A DNA stretch of 64,000 nucleotides from Candidatus Dadabacteria bacterium (lineage in GTDB: Bacteria; Desulfobacterota_D; UBA1144; Nemesobacterales; Nemesobacteraceae). The notes below the pieces were generated by a model, which worked only from the letters and a program-made list of their open reading frames with translations, did no database searches and was not told the DNA's origin. Each line of letters begins with the position of its first letter. The first letter of the stretch is position 1. The DNA lies in the NCBI GenBank assembly GCA_951812735.1, contig OX638332.1, forward strand, positions 144,508 to 208,507, written 5' to 3'. Both the position numbers and the translations under genes were made by a program. Below are positions 37,391 through 45,961 of this stretch, piece after piece.

Positions 37391-37722
37391 TAAGCGACCT
37401 CAAAAGTCCAAGTAATATAATTATTCTGGTCTTTCTGTCAACAATTCGTTTTTGTATCGGTTTTTGAGCTAACTGGTTGTCCGGTTCTCGGGAATTTATC
37501 TTGATTGAATGCCCCCTTGCGGACTGTCTTATGTCGGGGCTTGCGGTGTTTTCTCTCAGGCATCCTTCTTTGCCTGAGTTTGAAATGCCGTTAAAAACAG
37601 CAGATAGCGCGCAAAGCGACCCTTCGGATTCCGGTCCGCGCAAGAGTCTTGATTAGGTTGCTTCTGCATGTTCACGAAACATTCCGGCAAACGCCGCGAA
37701 GCCGCTTTGAGGGGTACGGACA
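37391..37722. other. Intergenic region with hairpin
   Basis: 332 bp containing the metK promoter and an 8-bp perfect stem, CTCAGGCA (37555-37562) and TGCCTGAG (37571-37578). Neither side has a long T-run, so it is not a clear terminator for the SPFH operon that ends at 37723. Confidence 0.5.
37414..37441 (-). promoter_or_regulatory. Sigma-70 promoter for metK-ahcY
   Basis: On the minus strand TTGACA (37436-37441), 16 bp, TATATT (37414-37419). The start would fall close to 37407, giving a leader of about 17 nt before the metK ATG. Confidence 0.7.
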
Positions 37723-38214
37723 CTAGAAAAACCATACCAGCAGGACGATGCTGCACAGTCCACCGAGGATGAAACTCAGGGTGCTTATGGTGGCGGTCAC
37801 GGTGGCCAGATCTGCGAAATAGAATACCCTGCCATCAACCACGAACATGGCCTGATTGCGGTTGGTATCGCCATCGACAAACTTTTTCAATCCTTCTTCG
37901 GCTCCGTGCGCCTCTTTCACCGAGACCAGGGTAACCAGAAAGGTGGTAAGCGCGGAGGTCAGCACCCCGACACCAAACAGCGTCAGAATCAGAATGTTAA
38001 GCCAGTGGAAGGCTGAGGCTTCGCCCACCCTGGAAGACGACGCCATGAATCCGATGATCAGAGCGGCGCCGCCTCCATTGCCGAACAGCAGCATGCGAGT
38101 CGACTCCATAATCATCCTGTACATTACGTAACGTCGTCGCGCTACGACCTTGTACAATTCCCTTAACCACTCTTCGCCGACTTCTTCTGTGGAAAAATCA
38201 TCTAGTTTTTTCAA
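37723..38214 (-). CDS. Small membrane protein, last gene of SPFH operon
   Basis: The 163-aa protein has a charged cytoplasmic-type N-terminus (about 1-40), then hydrophobic helices at roughly 43-60, 72-95 and 135-160, a hydrophilic linker (EAHGAEEGLKKFVDGDTNRNQ, short block) between them. I know of no named family. The ATG overlaps the stop of the LivK-like gene by 4 bp, so it is translationally coupled to that periplasmic protein. It could be a membrane partner for the substrate-binding or SPFH proteins. Confidence 0.65.
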   Translation of the reverse strand: MKKLDDFSTEEVGEEWLRELYKVVARRRYVMYRMIMESTRMLLFGNGGGAALIIGFMASSSRVGEASAFHWLNILILTLFGVGVLTSALTTFLVTLVSVKEAHGAEEGLKKFVDGDTNRNQAMFVVDGRVFYFADLATVTATISTLSFILGGLCSIVLLVWFF

Positions 38215-39416
38215 GGTTCCCCTCTCTCTGTCTTGGAATCCTGACTACCGAAGTTTACAAGCCTGACATAGCTGGATCCGCTGTTTGACCCAGGCTTGAA
38301 TTCAATCAACCAGTCGTCAATAGCGATGGGGCCAGCTGAAAGCGCCTGCTTCATGAAGTTCTCCCGCGTAAGGTCGTCTCCCATGCGTTCGAGCATGGAT
38401 ATTACGAAGCGACCAAGAATATAACCCTCCAGAGATACTGTCTCGAAGACAACAGAATCTTTCTTTTCCTGTAGTTCCGCCTCTGCTCTGAGCGCGCGTC
38501 TGTAATTCTGAACGATTAAGCGGCTGGTGTCATCCGCACTGGGAACCACCTCCGTAACCAGAACCCTTTCTTTTGGTTTGTTGACCATTTTCCTGAGTTC
38601 GTGCGGCAGGGCAAAGGACAGATTGGCCATGAAGATATTCCCATATCCCAGATCACGGGCAAGGTTGATGATTTTGTAATTGGTCTCGCTGGTTCCGACT
38701 ATCAGTATGGAGTCGAGATCAGCTTTCATCATTGGGAAAAAACTGGCGTAAACTGCGTGCGTGTTACGTGAAAAAGTTGTTTTCGCCAGGATGGGAATAT
38801 CGTGATTCTCCTTGAGTACCTTTTCGTAGTCCCTTAACACGGAACGTCCAAATACATCCTCCTGATAGATGATGCCAAAACGTCTCTTGCCCTTAACGCG
38901 AACTATGTGATCAAGCAGCACTTCGATTTCCTGTATGTAGCTTGCCCTGAGATTGAGAACATTGGGAAACTTTTTCGAGTCATGCAGAAAATTGGCGCCC
39001 GTGACATGTCCGACGAAGGGTATTCCAGCGCTCAGCAGTACGGGTGCTATCTGCCTTGCCGTCGGGGTTCCCACACCGCCGATAACGGCCAGGACATCGT
39101 TTTCCGAAGCGAATCTCTTCGCGTTAGCAATAGCTTTTTTCGGTTCATACCCGTCGTCATGCGAAACCAGTTCCAGCATTCTGCCGTTTACTCCCCCGAG
39201 CCTGTTGCGCTCCGCAAACGCCGCCAGGATGCCCTGACGGTAGCGGAGGCCAAGCAGCTTGTTGTGTCCCGAGAAACAGGCACTCTGTCCGAAGACAATT
39301 TTTTTGCCGCTCACGCCGGGTGCTGCCACCGCTGAAGACAGCGGGAAAAGCGCCATAAGGCAGGCAAGCAGCAGGCCCACGAGTATCCGTTCCGTCTTTG
39401 TCCGCTGAACAACCAT
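38211..39416 (-). CDS. LivK-like periplasmic substrate-binding protein
   Basis: From ATG 39416 (AAGGA just upstream) the protein is about 401 aa with a signal peptide (RILVGLLLACLMALFPLSSA) and a type 1 periplasmic-binding fold: KIVFGQSACFSGHNK, RLGGVNGRMLELVSHDDGYE, VLAVIGGVGTPTARQIAPVL, FGIIYQEDVFGRSV and ILIVGTSETNYKII. The branched-chain amino acid binding family is clear; the ligand is not. No LivHMGF permease or ATPase is near. Its place in an operon of SPFH proteins suggests sensing or scaffold use rather than ABC import. Confidence 0.82.
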   Translation of the reverse strand: MVVQRTKTERILVGLLLACLMALFPLSSAVAAPGVSGKKIVFGQSACFSGHNKLLGLRYRQGILAAFAERNRLGGVNGRMLELVSHDDGYEPKKAIANAKRFASENDVLAVIGGVGTPTARQIAPVLLSAGIPFVGHVTGANFLHDSKKFPNVLNLRASYIQEIEVLLDHIVRVKGKRRFGIIYQEDVFGRSVLRDYEKVLKENHDIPILAKTTFSRNTHAVYASFFPMMKADLDSILIVGTSETNYKIINLARDLGYGNIFMANLSFALPHELRKMVNKPKERVLVTEVVPSADDTSRLIVQNYRRALRAEAELQEKKDSVVFETVSLEGYILGRFVISMLERMGDDLTRENFMKQALSAGPIAIDDWLIEFKPGSNSGSSYVRLVNFGSQDSKTERGEP

Positions 39417-39420
39417 GTCC

Positions 39421-40791
39421 TTATTCTTTTTTCCCTTTGTTTTCATGTTCTTTGCCGACGCTCTCTTTTTCATTCTGTCCGGCTTTGCCGTCGAGGCCTT
39501 CTTTGTTTTCTTTCTTCTCGCTCTCTTTTTCGCCAGGCACGCTGGACAGTTGTTTCTGGACGGTCCCGCTTACGACGGACGAAATCTTCTGCTCCAGGTG
39601 GGAATGGGAAAAGGACGGAAGGTCGAATATAAGAGAGCGGGGTCCGACAGAGAGGATATGATCGCGCTCGGTCCGTGACTTGTGATACTGACTGCTCACA
39701 GTTGCTTTGTCCGCTTCGGCGCTCTCCAGCCTGTGCAGGTCCGGAATGGCAGTCGACATAAGCGGTCTCCTGTCGCCGTCGGGGGCCGGTCCAGAAGACG
39801 GCTGACCCGTGAGAACTTCAACGGGCAGAGGCGCGAATTCCTGCCTATCTTCAATCATGTTGATGTCTATGGTCGCGTCTTTGTCCAGCTGCAGTACCGA
39901 AAGGCTGGCATCGGCGAAAATCGTGTTCATACGTTCCCAGTAGCGCGTGACGGCCACGTGCTTCGGGGCTTTCCTGTATTCGGCGAGCAGTTCCCTGAAA
40001 ACATTGGCACTGCTTTTCGCGGTAACGATTCTCTCATGAGCGTTTGCCTTCGCGCTCATTATCAGCGCGTCGGCCTGTCCATTGCTGTGGGCAAGCAGAT
40101 GTTCTTTCCTGGTGTTTGCGTTGCTTATGGTTTTCAGGCGTTCCGCGATGGCATCGTTAACGTCCCGAAACGCAAAAACCGCCTCCTCAACCGGACGCAC
40201 ATCGACGATGTTTAGCGAGACGACCTCAATGCCGGAATCTATGGCTTCAAGGCCTTCGATAAGTCCGTTCAGCAGGGTTTCGTGGACGAGGTCGCGGTTT
40301 GAAGTGAATATCAGGTCAATGAAGTTGCGCGAGAACACTTCTACCAGCTCCTTGCGCAAGAGCATGGTCATTGTCATCACCGGGTCTGAATTTCTGAACA
40401 GGTAGTTTTCCAGGTTCTTGATTTTGTACTGAACGGAAAAATCGACTTCAACAAGGTTCATGTCTCCGGACAGCAGCGTAAAGTTGGTGGCGCCGTTTTC
40501 CATGCTCGACACCTGATGCGTGACAACTCTTTTGACCTTGCGAACATAAAATTTTTGAATGAAAGGAATGCGGTAGCGTATTCCAGGGGCAACTTCCGCG
40601 TTGACGACCCTTCCAAACTGGGTAAGAACTCCCCGCTCTTCCTTCTTGATCACTTGAATGCCCGTGGCCGCAACACCCAGTACCACAACCGCGGCCAGCA
40701 GCGCCAGAAAGCGTTTTCTTCTGTAAAAGAAAAAATCAAATACGGAGTATATTATTCGCGTACTTTTCGGTAGCGGGGTTTTTTCACTCAT
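39421..40791 (-). CDS. SPFH/Band 7 protein, HflK-like
   Basis: The 456-aa protein has a single N-terminal membrane helix (about 26-50) and an SPFH domain: KKEERGVLTQFGRVVNAEVA, NFTLLSGDMNLVEVDFSVQY, VVSLNIVDVRPVEEAVFAFR and RDVNDAIAERLKT. HflK-type proteins form large cages around FtsH and regulate proteolysis. A long coiled helix region (about 215-275) is followed by an unusual polar, charged C-terminal tail of Glu/Lys (SEKKENKEGLDGKAGQNEKE). Its start overlaps the upstream HflC-like gene by 4 bp. Confidence 0.85.
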   Translation of the reverse strand: MSEKTPLPKSTRIIYSVFDFFFYRRKRFLALLAAVVVLGVAATGIQVIKKEERGVLTQFGRVVNAEVAPGIRYRIPFIQKFYVRKVKRVVTHQVSSMENGATNFTLLSGDMNLVEVDFSVQYKIKNLENYLFRNSDPVMTMTMLLRKELVEVFSRNFIDLIFTSNRDLVHETLLNGLIEGLEAIDSGIEVVSLNIVDVRPVEEAVFAFRDVNDAIAERLKTISNANTRKEHLLAHSNGQADALIMSAKANAHERIVTAKSSANVFRELLAEYRKAPKHVAVTRYWERMNTIFADASLSVLQLDKDATIDINMIEDRQEFAPLPVEVLTGQPSSGPAPDGDRRPLMSTAIPDLHRLESAEADKATVSSQYHKSRTERDHILSVGPRSLIFDLPSFSHSHLEQKISSVVSGTVQKQLSSVPGEKESEKKENKEGLDGKAGQNEKESVGKEHENKGKKE

Positions 40792-41702
40792 TGCCGATCC
40801 TTGCTGCCCGGCACTTCTTTGTTGTTCAGATATCTGAACAGTTCGTTGTCCGCCGGCAACATAAGAGTAGTGTTTCTGTCAATGATAAGATCATAGCTGT
40901 CAAGAGCCCGGATAAAATTGTAGAAATCCGGATCCTCCTTGTATGCCTCGCCCAGAAGCGACATCGCCTTGGCTTCCGCGTCGCCCAGAATGACAGCGGC
41001 TTCCGCGTGAGCGTCAGCCATGACTTTCTCATGCTTGTTGATGGCAAGAGCTTCAATACGAAGAGCCATTTCTTCTCCCTCGCTTCTATAGCGGGAGGCG
41101 ATACGGGCGCGTTCCGAGATCATCCGCTGGATCACGCTCGCCCGGTTCTCGACAGGCAGCGTGTATTCGACGATTCCTGTGCTGATCACCTCAATGCCGT
41201 AATCTTTTCTCGCGGTGGGCGCAACCATGGCAAGAATCCTGTTATTGGTCACGTTATGAAAATCTTCATGCTCCAGACCCAGTGTGATGAAAGAGTCCCG
41301 CGCTTCGTTGCTTATGACTATTCCGCTGCTGGAAATATAAAGGTCCCGCAGTCGGTTTATGGCGTTATCGTTGGTCCGTATCGCTTTTACAAACAGCATG
41401 GGATCGACTATGCGCCACAGAAGGTATCCTTCAACCAGAACATTCTTCTTATCCTCTGTGACGAGTTCCTGGCTGAGGCCGCCCAGAGTGTTAATGCGAC
41501 GGTCAACCTTGTAGACCTTCGATACGGGTCGAGGCCACTTCATGTGGAGCCCCGGCTGTTTCACGGGAGGAGATATCTTGCCGAAATGGGTCAGAACTCC
41601 CTGCTGGGTTTCGTTGATTATGTAGAAAATATCCGAAATCATTACGGAAATTACGATTACGGAAATAACGACCGCAACAATCTTTTTTGCTTTCTTTGTC
41701 AT
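40788..41702 (-). CDS. SPFH/Band 7 protein, HflC-like
   Basis: The 304-aa protein starts with a transmembrane helix (about 7-28, VAVVISVIVISVMISDIFYI), then the SPFH domain with NETQQGVLTHFGKISPPVKQ, LVTEDKKNVLVEGYLLWRIV and GIEVISTGIVEYTLPVENRA, and the helical region SERARIASRYRSEGEE and ILGDAEAKAMSLLGEAY typical of HflC. The 4-bp overlap ATGA with the permease-SPFH gene and the similar overlap with the next gene show tight coupling. It is not next to any hflX or FtsH gene here. Confidence 0.88.
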   Translation of the reverse strand: MTKKAKKIVAVVISVIVISVMISDIFYIINETQQGVLTHFGKISPPVKQPGLHMKWPRPVSKVYKVDRRINTLGGLSQELVTEDKKNVLVEGYLLWRIVDPMLFVKAIRTNDNAINRLRDLYISSSGIVISNEARDSFITLGLEHEDFHNVTNNRILAMVAPTARKDYGIEVISTGIVEYTLPVENRASVIQRMISERARIASRYRSEGEEMALRIEALAINKHEKVMADAHAEAAVILGDAEAKAMSLLGEAYKEDPDFYNFIRALDSYDLIIDRNTTLMLPADNELFRYLNNKEVPGSKDRQ

Positions 41703-43993
41703 TTTTCCTTCCTCTCAGAGTTATGTCGGGCAGCGTCGTCGACACCGGATCCCGACGGTTTTTTCTTCCAGAGCGCCACTCTGTCAAGAACATCCTCGCT
41801 GGGCACAATTATCTTGGGCTTGTCGGAAAGCGCCGTTTCGAGCTTCTCCCGCCAGAGCATGTTGCGAAGCACGTTAGGGGCGCTCCGTACGGCTCTTGCC
41901 ACACGGCGGATAGCGCCCGCCTCAGCGCCGGCGATTTTCTCCTTGCTATAGGCCTTCCCTTCGGCCTGTTTCGTTTCGTAATAGGCGTTGCCGTGTACCT
42001 GGCTAGCCACTGACACAAGAAATCTGTGGGCGTTGACAATGGTCCGCTCCTTATCGTCCTGCGCGTTTGAAACCTCCCGGAAAGCGTTGAACGTTTCGGG
42101 CAAGGGGATTACTGACAGCAGGTTTATCTTAATCAGTTCAACGCTGTCAAACACTTCAGACCCCGCAGCGGGTTTCTGCTTGCCTTCAAACAGCGAGGCG
42201 ACCGATTCTTCCAGAACCCTGCGCTCGACGTTAAACAGATGATCCATTTCCCTGCTGGATACAAAGTCCCGTATCTCTTCCTTTATGAAATTCTCGATGA
42301 CGGATTCCGCGTTGGTTATCCCGTAGTGATAGACATAGGGATCCTTTACGCGATATTGTACGTCAAGATCGATCGAGAATAAGTTCAGGTCGCCGGACAC
42401 ATACTCCCCGGATGCGGCAGCAATCGATTTTACTTCCCGGACAGGCCATTTATCAACCTTGACGAATGGCCAGGGAGCAAGATAGTGAAGACCGGGTTCC
42501 AGATCTTTCCAGTACACCTGGCCAAACAGACGACCATAGCCGACTGTGCCGGGATGCACGGTCGTGAAACCGCTGCTGAGCAGCAGCGCGAGGACAAGAA
42601 CGCAGAGTATGCCTATGCCTCGGAAAGAACCATGACTCCCCGCCGTCGACCATCTCCACAAGCTTCTCAAGTGCTTAAACAGGGGACGCAGGTTAGACAT
42701 GAGATCTTCGTAGCCGCTCTTCATGGCGCCGGCGCGGAATCTCCAGACTATCAGCGCGAACAAGGCGATTGCGCTCGCCCACTGCAGTATCTGGATAGCT
42801 GGGGAACTCGACATCTGTAGGGTGACGGGAATCGTCATACCGATGGCGAGAAGCAGCGCGTCGGCCGCGATCCCGATCAGGACGGTTACCACGATGACGG
42901 AACCTACGTAGATGGATGTAAATCGGCTTCCGAACTGACTGGCTATAATTGCGATGGTGGCAGTATTGGTTGCCGGGCCGGTCATGAGGAAAACGAGCGC
43001 CGCCCCGGGACTGAATCCCTTGGCGACCAGAGCGGCGGCAATCGGGGTGCTCGCGGACGCGCAGATGTACAGAGGAACTCCCAGAAGAACCATGACCGGA
43101 TAGGCTGCCCAGCGCGTGTACTCGCTTGATGTCAGATCGCCGGGTATGACTAGGAAAAGCAACGCGCCGAGAAAAATTCCAACCAGCAGGGAAAAGAGAA
43201 TGTCATCCGCTATTTCTACGAAACCGTAGTGGAGAATGTGCTTTGTTACTTTCTTGAAGTCCAGGCTCTCACTGTCGGCAGTCGCTGTCCCCCGGGGGGA
43301 TTCGAAGGAGGTTTTTTCGCTGTTCTCGCGGGACGAGAGCATGTCAAGATAGAATTTGGGCTTGACCCAGGATACCAGTTTTTTCTCCGAAAGCACCTTC
43401 GAGATTTTCCTGAACCAGTTGACAAAAGCGCCCCTGAACTGCGAAAAGCTTATATAGCAGTCATCTTGGTCGGGTACCATAGGCTCGTGCGTTCCGTGGT
43501 CGTGGTCGTCATGGCAGTGGGTGTGACAGCTATGGTCATCATCATGTTCGTGATGCTCATGTTCGGCGTTTTTCTTTTCGTCATGGTCGTCCCTAATGCT
43601 TCCTATGCAGAATATGCCGGCGACGACAGCGGTGATGAAGCTGACGATGGGTCGGGCAATCGCTACAATCGGTCCGAAGAAAGCGTTTGTAACGAGAATT
43701 GAGTCCGCACCTGTTTCCGGCGCGGTTATCAGAAACGACATGCAGGCTGAACGGGACGCTCCCTTTCTTCGCATCTCGGCAACCACAGGTACCACTGAAC
43801 AGCTGCAAAGCGGCATAGGCACGCCGACAGCTGCACTGGTACTTACCGATTTCAGGCTGTCGTCGTGGAGCCATCTGAGAATCGCCTTGCGGGAGATGAA
43901 CACATGAATTACACCCGAAAGGAACAGGCCGAGCAACAGCATTGGCGCCAAGAGGATGAAGGACAACCACAGAAAATCAAAGAAACTAAACAT
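41699..43993 (-). CDS. DUF318-type permease fused to an SPFH domain
   Basis: The 764-aa fusion joins two families. Residues 1-450 are a permease of the SO_0444 Cu/Zn efflux type: VPMPLCSCSVVPVVAEMRRK with Cys63/Cys65, a cytoplasmic or external His/Asp-rich loop (about 135-170, EHEHHEHDDDHSCHTHCHDD), and a second half with LYICASASTPIAAALVAKGF and FLMTGPATNTATIAII. After a short loop, a further helix (about 458-475) leads to an SPFH domain (about 475-735, TVHPGTVGYGRLFGQVYW, IDLDVQYRVKDPYVYHYGI, INLLSVIPLPETFNAFREVS). The His-rich loop suggests metal binding. SPFH is normally separate, so this is a physical link between a transporter and a scaffold. Confidence 0.85.
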   Translation of the reverse strand: MFSFFDFLWLSFILLAPMLLLGLFLSGVIHVFISRKAILRWLHDDSLKSVSTSAAVGVPMPLCSCSVVPVVAEMRRKGASRSACMSFLITAPETGADSILVTNAFFGPIVAIARPIVSFITAVVAGIFCIGSIRDDHDEKKNAEHEHHEHDDDHSCHTHCHDDHDHGTHEPMVPDQDDCYISFSQFRGAFVNWFRKISKVLSEKKLVSWVKPKFYLDMLSSRENSEKTSFESPRGTATADSESLDFKKVTKHILHYGFVEIADDILFSLLVGIFLGALLFLVIPGDLTSSEYTRWAAYPVMVLLGVPLYICASASTPIAAALVAKGFSPGAALVFLMTGPATNTATIAIIASQFGSRFTSIYVGSVIVVTVLIGIAADALLLAIGMTIPVTLQMSSSPAIQILQWASAIALFALIVWRFRAGAMKSGYEDLMSNLRPLFKHLRSLWRWSTAGSHGSFRGIGILCVLVLALLLSSGFTTVHPGTVGYGRLFGQVYWKDLEPGLHYLAPWPFVKVDKWPVREVKSIAAASGEYVSGDLNLFSIDLDVQYRVKDPYVYHYGITNAESVIENFIKEEIRDFVSSREMDHLFNVERRVLEESVASLFEGKQKPAAGSEVFDSVELIKINLLSVIPLPETFNAFREVSNAQDDKERTIVNAHRFLVSVASQVHGNAYYETKQAEGKAYSKEKIAGAEAGAIRRVARAVRSAPNVLRNMLWREKLETALSDKPKIIVPSEDVLDRVALWKKKPSGSGVDDAARHNSERKEK

Positions 43994-44458
43994 AGGCTAA
44001 AAAAGAGAGTAAAAACCCGGCTTCAAACCGTACTTTTCCATTGTTCCGAGATTACGAAAGAACCGACGCAACGACATGCCCTGACAGAACGAAAAAAAAA
44101 ACCGCTCAGACGTTTTATGACCGTCGCTCGCTTTTTACGAAATATATATCCGTATACCTAAGCACATAGTTCGGAAAAAATCAAACGAATAGCGGCTTTG
44201 TATCTGTACCTCCGCTTGCCTGTATTGCTGTTTTTCCGAATGACTGATGTAGAGTGATGACATCCGGGTTCCCGCCAATTCCACCACTATGTGAAGAGGC
44301 CCTTGATTGAAAAAAATTTTGAAAAACATTATGTTATTAGTTTTGCCCATGGTGTGATTCTCTTTGTGGTGCTGGGGGGATGTCAATTCCTTGCCCCCTT
44401 TATGTGAATGAGAGGGGGTAGTGAGAGTCACTGTAAGAAGTCCTAGGATCTTGCGCAC
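43994..44458. other. Divergent intergenic region upstream of SPFH operon and Na/Pi gene
   Basis: 465 bp with no credible ORF. A run of ten A near 44093-44102 reads as T on the operon strand; a GGGGG/CCCCC hairpin (about 44374-44398) precedes the Na/Pi gene. Promoters for both sides must lie here but I cannot pick one with confidence. Confidence 0.4.
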
Positions 44459-45607
44459 ATGGCACCGATAAAACAGACAGACATCCGATCAAGGTTCGTT
44501 CCGTGGCTCATCGTCATAGTGGCCTTATACGTGCTGCTCGTGGCAGTTGGCTTGATCGGCGCGGGTTTTCGTCAAGCGTTCGGCGGTACAGAAGGCGTCA
44601 AATCTTTGTTCGTATTTGCGACGAACCCGTTTATCGGACTGATTCTCGGCATACTGATGACCGCCTTGGTCCAATCTTCCAGCACTGTTACATCCGTCAT
44701 CGTCGGTCTTGTGGCGGGGGGAATGCCTATTGCCGTAGCAATACCGATGGTCATGGGTGCCAATGTCGGAACTACGGTAACCAACACGATTGTTAGCCTC
44801 GGTCATATCAGGCAGCCGGGGGAGTTCAGAAAGGCATTTGCGGCTGCCACTATACACGACTTTTTCAATATTCTTAGTATCGCGATATTCCTGCCATTGG
44901 AACTCGGGTTTGGTATCCTTGAAAAACTTAGCGGCGCGGCGACGCACATAATTGAGAACATGGGAACCGTTGATGCTTCGGGAAAAGGCATAGTGAAGGT
45001 CATCATCGGTTCCGGCACCGATTTCGTAGAGTCCTTGGTATCTGGTCTGCCTGACCAGTTGGCAGGTTCGGTACTGATTGTCGCAGGAATCGCGTTCATC
45101 CTCCTGTCAATAATGTATCTCGGAAAAGCGCTGAAAACTGTATTCGCAGGCAGGTCCCAGAAGTTTCTGCAGGGGGCCGTTGGTAAGGGGCCGGTAACCG
45201 GCATATTTTCCGGTACTGTGGTTACAGTGCTGGTGCAGTCGTCCTCGACTACCACAAGCCTCATCGTGCCTTTGGCGGGTAGCGGTGTTATAGGTCTTCG
45301 TCATGTCTATCCGTTCACGCTTGGAGCCAATATCGGGACGACGATCACTGCGCTTCTCGCGGCAACTGCGATAACAGGCCCCACTCATGCCATCGCACAT
45401 CAAATCGCAATTGCGCACTTATTCTACAATTTGTTGGGTGTTATCGTAATCTACAGCATTCCTTGGCTGCGAGACATTCCGATGGCGGGAGCCGAGTGGA
45501 TCGCGCGGCTCGCGAGTGAGTGGAAAGGGTTGGCCGTCGCATACATCCTCCTTGTATTTTTCGGTGTTCCAGCAGGGTTGGTGTTTTCTTATGCTTGGCT
45601 GTTCTGA
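44459..45607 (+). CDS. Na/Pi cotransporter family protein
   Basis: The 382-aa membrane protein has the two inverted QSSS repeats of the SLC34/NptA family: ALVQSSSTVTSVIVG (about 74-88) and VLVQSSSTTTSLIVPLAGSG (about 258-277), each followed by GANVGTTVTN and GANIGTTITA. Sodium-driven phosphate import is the family role. It stands alone on the plus strand beside metal genes; metal phosphate handling is speculative. Confidence 0.9.
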   Translation: MAPIKQTDIRSRFVPWLIVIVALYVLLVAVGLIGAGFRQAFGGTEGVKSLFVFATNPFIGLILGILMTALVQSSSTVTSVIVGLVAGGMPIAVAIPMVMGANVGTTVTNTIVSLGHIRQPGEFRKAFAAATIHDFFNILSIAIFLPLELGFGILEKLSGAATHIIENMGTVDASGKGIVKVIIGSGTDFVESLVSGLPDQLAGSVLIVAGIAFILLSIMYLGKALKTVFAGRSQKFLQGAVGKGPVTGIFSGTVVTVLVQSSSTTTSLIVPLAGSGVIGLRHVYPFTLGANIGTTITALLAATAITGPTHAIAHQIAIAHLFYNLLGVIVIYSIPWLRDIPMAGAEWIARLASEWKGLAVAYILLVFFGVPAGLVFSYAWLF

Positions 45608-45961
45608 ATGCCGCGCGTATAACCACGATCACGTCTTTTGATCTGGGGATGGTGTTCAGCCCTCATCTCCGAGATCCTGCTTCTGTCTTCAATTTCCTCC
45701 GGGCGTTTGCTTTTATGTCCACTCTGCCCGGGACAGCCAACCGTCTTGACTAAGCTTGTATATCAGGAATCTTTTTTTCCTAGGCCAAGTGCGTATATGG
45801 ATCGGATAACCTCCTTTGTTTGCTGACTTGATTGTCTTTGCGCGCTCGGTTCTTTCAGTCGAGGTGTAACGCCTCAAAATGGTTTAAACCTGTTTTCAGG
45901 AGTAGTGCACTTCAAGGTCCCACGGGCGTAATTTTTTCGCTTGTAAAAAGGTGCTGGACAA
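45608..45961. other. Intergenic region before the CzcC-like gene
   Basis: 354 bp. Several short ORFs are present but lack ribosome sites and family resemblance. AAGGTG at about 45947 serves the next gene. I see no convincing promoter pair. Confidence 0.4.

Noticed and set aside
37391-37722. A SAM riboswitch before metK
   Set aside because: The promoter leaves about 17 nt of leader, too short for a known riboswitch.
37556-37756. Short ORFs in the metK-SPFH gap
   Set aside because: No ribosome sites or family resemblance; one extends into the end of a real gene.
40791-41951. A 386-codon plus-strand ORF across the HflC-like gene
   Set aside because: It is antisense to a clear SPFH gene with matching 4-bp operon overlaps, and its translation shows no family pattern.
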